Assembly: GCA_026416715.1 (NCBI GenBank)
Contig: JAOAEQ010000018.1
Location: forward strand, 1-64,000
Direction: 5' to 3'
Length of the DNA stretch: 64,000 nucleotides
Origin: a bacterium
Lineage (GTDB): Bacteria; UBP4; UBA4092; JAOAEQ01
The notes under the pieces are model-generated. The model saw only the letters and a program-made list of their open reading frames with translations, made no database searches and had not been told where the DNA came from. Positions 63,549 through 64,000 of this stretch are shown here, one piece after another. The translations under genes and the position numbers were made by a program. Positions within the stretch are counted from its first letter, which is position 1, and every line of letters begins with the position of its first letter.

Positions 63549-64000
63549 TTAGGTAATGCTAAAAGTTTGTGGTTTTTTAGGAGCAACACCTTTCGGTGTC
63601 CGTTTTTGATAGTGAGTATGCAATAACTGATGCGATTTATGACTAAGCGGTTTTTCCAAAAATTCGGCATAAAGTTTTAAAATCTGCGGGTTTAAATGTG
63701 CTTTTCGAATCGGTTTATTTCGATCGATTGTATAAAGTCCTTCAGCACGTTTAGCATAAATACTTTTCTCCATTACCTTCGAAGTATCACGAGGTATAGG
63801 TTGTCCTCCCCCACCTAAACATCCGCCGGGACATGCCATAATTTCAATAAAATGATACGATTTATTTTCCTTTTCAACTTCGGTCAATAACCGATGCGCA
63901 TTGAGTAATCCATACGCTACCGCAACCCGAACTTTGTTCCCATCGATATCCAACTCAGTTTCTTTAATCCCATCAAATCCGCGAACGACAGTGAAATCTA
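63549..64000 (-). CDS. [FeFe]-hydrogenase catalytic subunit, partial (start outside window)
   Basis: The C-terminal 150 residues are visible; the frame is open to the window edge at 64000. The third H-cluster motif is EIMACPGGCLGGGGQP, which is the L3 signature of [FeFe]-hydrogenases. The tail contains the usual YxxFLExPLxxxSHxLLHTHY (YAEFLEKPLSHKSHQLLHTHY). This is the HydA/HndD type that produces or uses H2. Together with the NuoE-like gene it indicates a multimeric hydrogenase. Confidence 0.95.
   Translation of the reverse strand, partial: DFTVVRGFDGIKETELDIDGNKVRVAVAYGLLNAHRLLTEVEKENKSYHFIEIMACPGGCLGGGGQPIPRDTSKVMEKSIYAKRAEGLYTIDRNKPIRKAHLNPQILKLYAEFLEKPLSHKSHQLLHTHYQKRTPKGVAPKKPQTFSIT

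Overview
The window looks like one end of a metagenome-assembled contig from an uncultivated, anaerobic, Gram-negative-type bacterium of moderate to low GC. Base 1-13 is identical to the 3' part of the Tn5/Nextera mosaic-end adapter, so the left edge is a contig end and not native DNA. Outer-membrane traits are an LpxL/HtrB-type acyltransferase, a beta-barrel porin and lipoproteins. Anaerobic traits are rubrerythrin, a flavodiiron protein, [FeFe]-hydrogenase genes and indolepyruvate:ferredoxin oxidoreductase. I cannot name the phylum from the sequence alone; an archaeal-type phosphoglycerate mutase, a deoxyhypusine-synthase-like protein and many palindromic dispersed repeats suggest a candidate phylum.

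Layout. 0-7.5 kb: a truncated pilus-associated gene, three polytopic PMT/ArnT-like (GT39-type) glycosyltransferase genes (one ending in TPRs), tRNA-Phe and a YbhN-type flippase-like protein. 8-24.6 kb: a co-oriented minus-strand housekeeping block. Read in transcription order it is apgM, tig, clpP, clpX, a PLP decarboxylase, a deoxyhypusine-synthase-like gene, a DUF362/ferredoxin protein, a radical SAM protein, pyk, tyrS and secA. 24.8-28.2 kb: rubrerythrin, a secreted haem-motif protein and a flavodiiron protein. 28.2-31.5 kb (minus): a small ORF, a predicted metalloprotease, fmt, def and an acyltransferase. 31.5-32.7 kb: a Xer recombinase gene with an 11-6-11 dif-like palindrome 74 bp upstream. 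32.8-38.2 kb: a cysteine-cluster protein, 5-FTHF cyclo-ligase, a beta-helix lipoprotein, a propeller-amidase fusion and a gene remnant.

38.2-52.8 kb is the metabolic island: a B12-binding radical SAM protein, an alcohol dehydrogenase, iorB, two sodium:solute symporters each preceded by a tiny membrane ORF, an alginate-export-like porin, two phenylacetate-CoA-ligase paralogues each followed by a tandem-ACT protein, and convergent iorA. Together these suggest uptake and/or fermentation of aromatic amino acids or aryl acids: IOR makes aryl-acetyl-CoA from aryl-pyruvates, PaaK-type ligases interconvert aryl acids and aryl-CoA, ACT proteins sense amino acids, and the symporters and porin carry substrates.

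52.9-64 kb: a TackOD1-like/degenerate GGDEF protein, an amidohydrolase, a CHASE-PAS-HD-GYP phosphodiesterase, two TPR genes flanking a decayed beta-helix gene, a CheY-like regulator, a NuoE-like subunit and the 3' end of an [FeFe]-hydrogenase gene that runs off the window. Four intergenic loci (about 7.5, 40.2, 58.0 and 62.2 kb) carry related modular palindromic repeats. No CRISPR array, rRNA or complete insertion sequence was seen.
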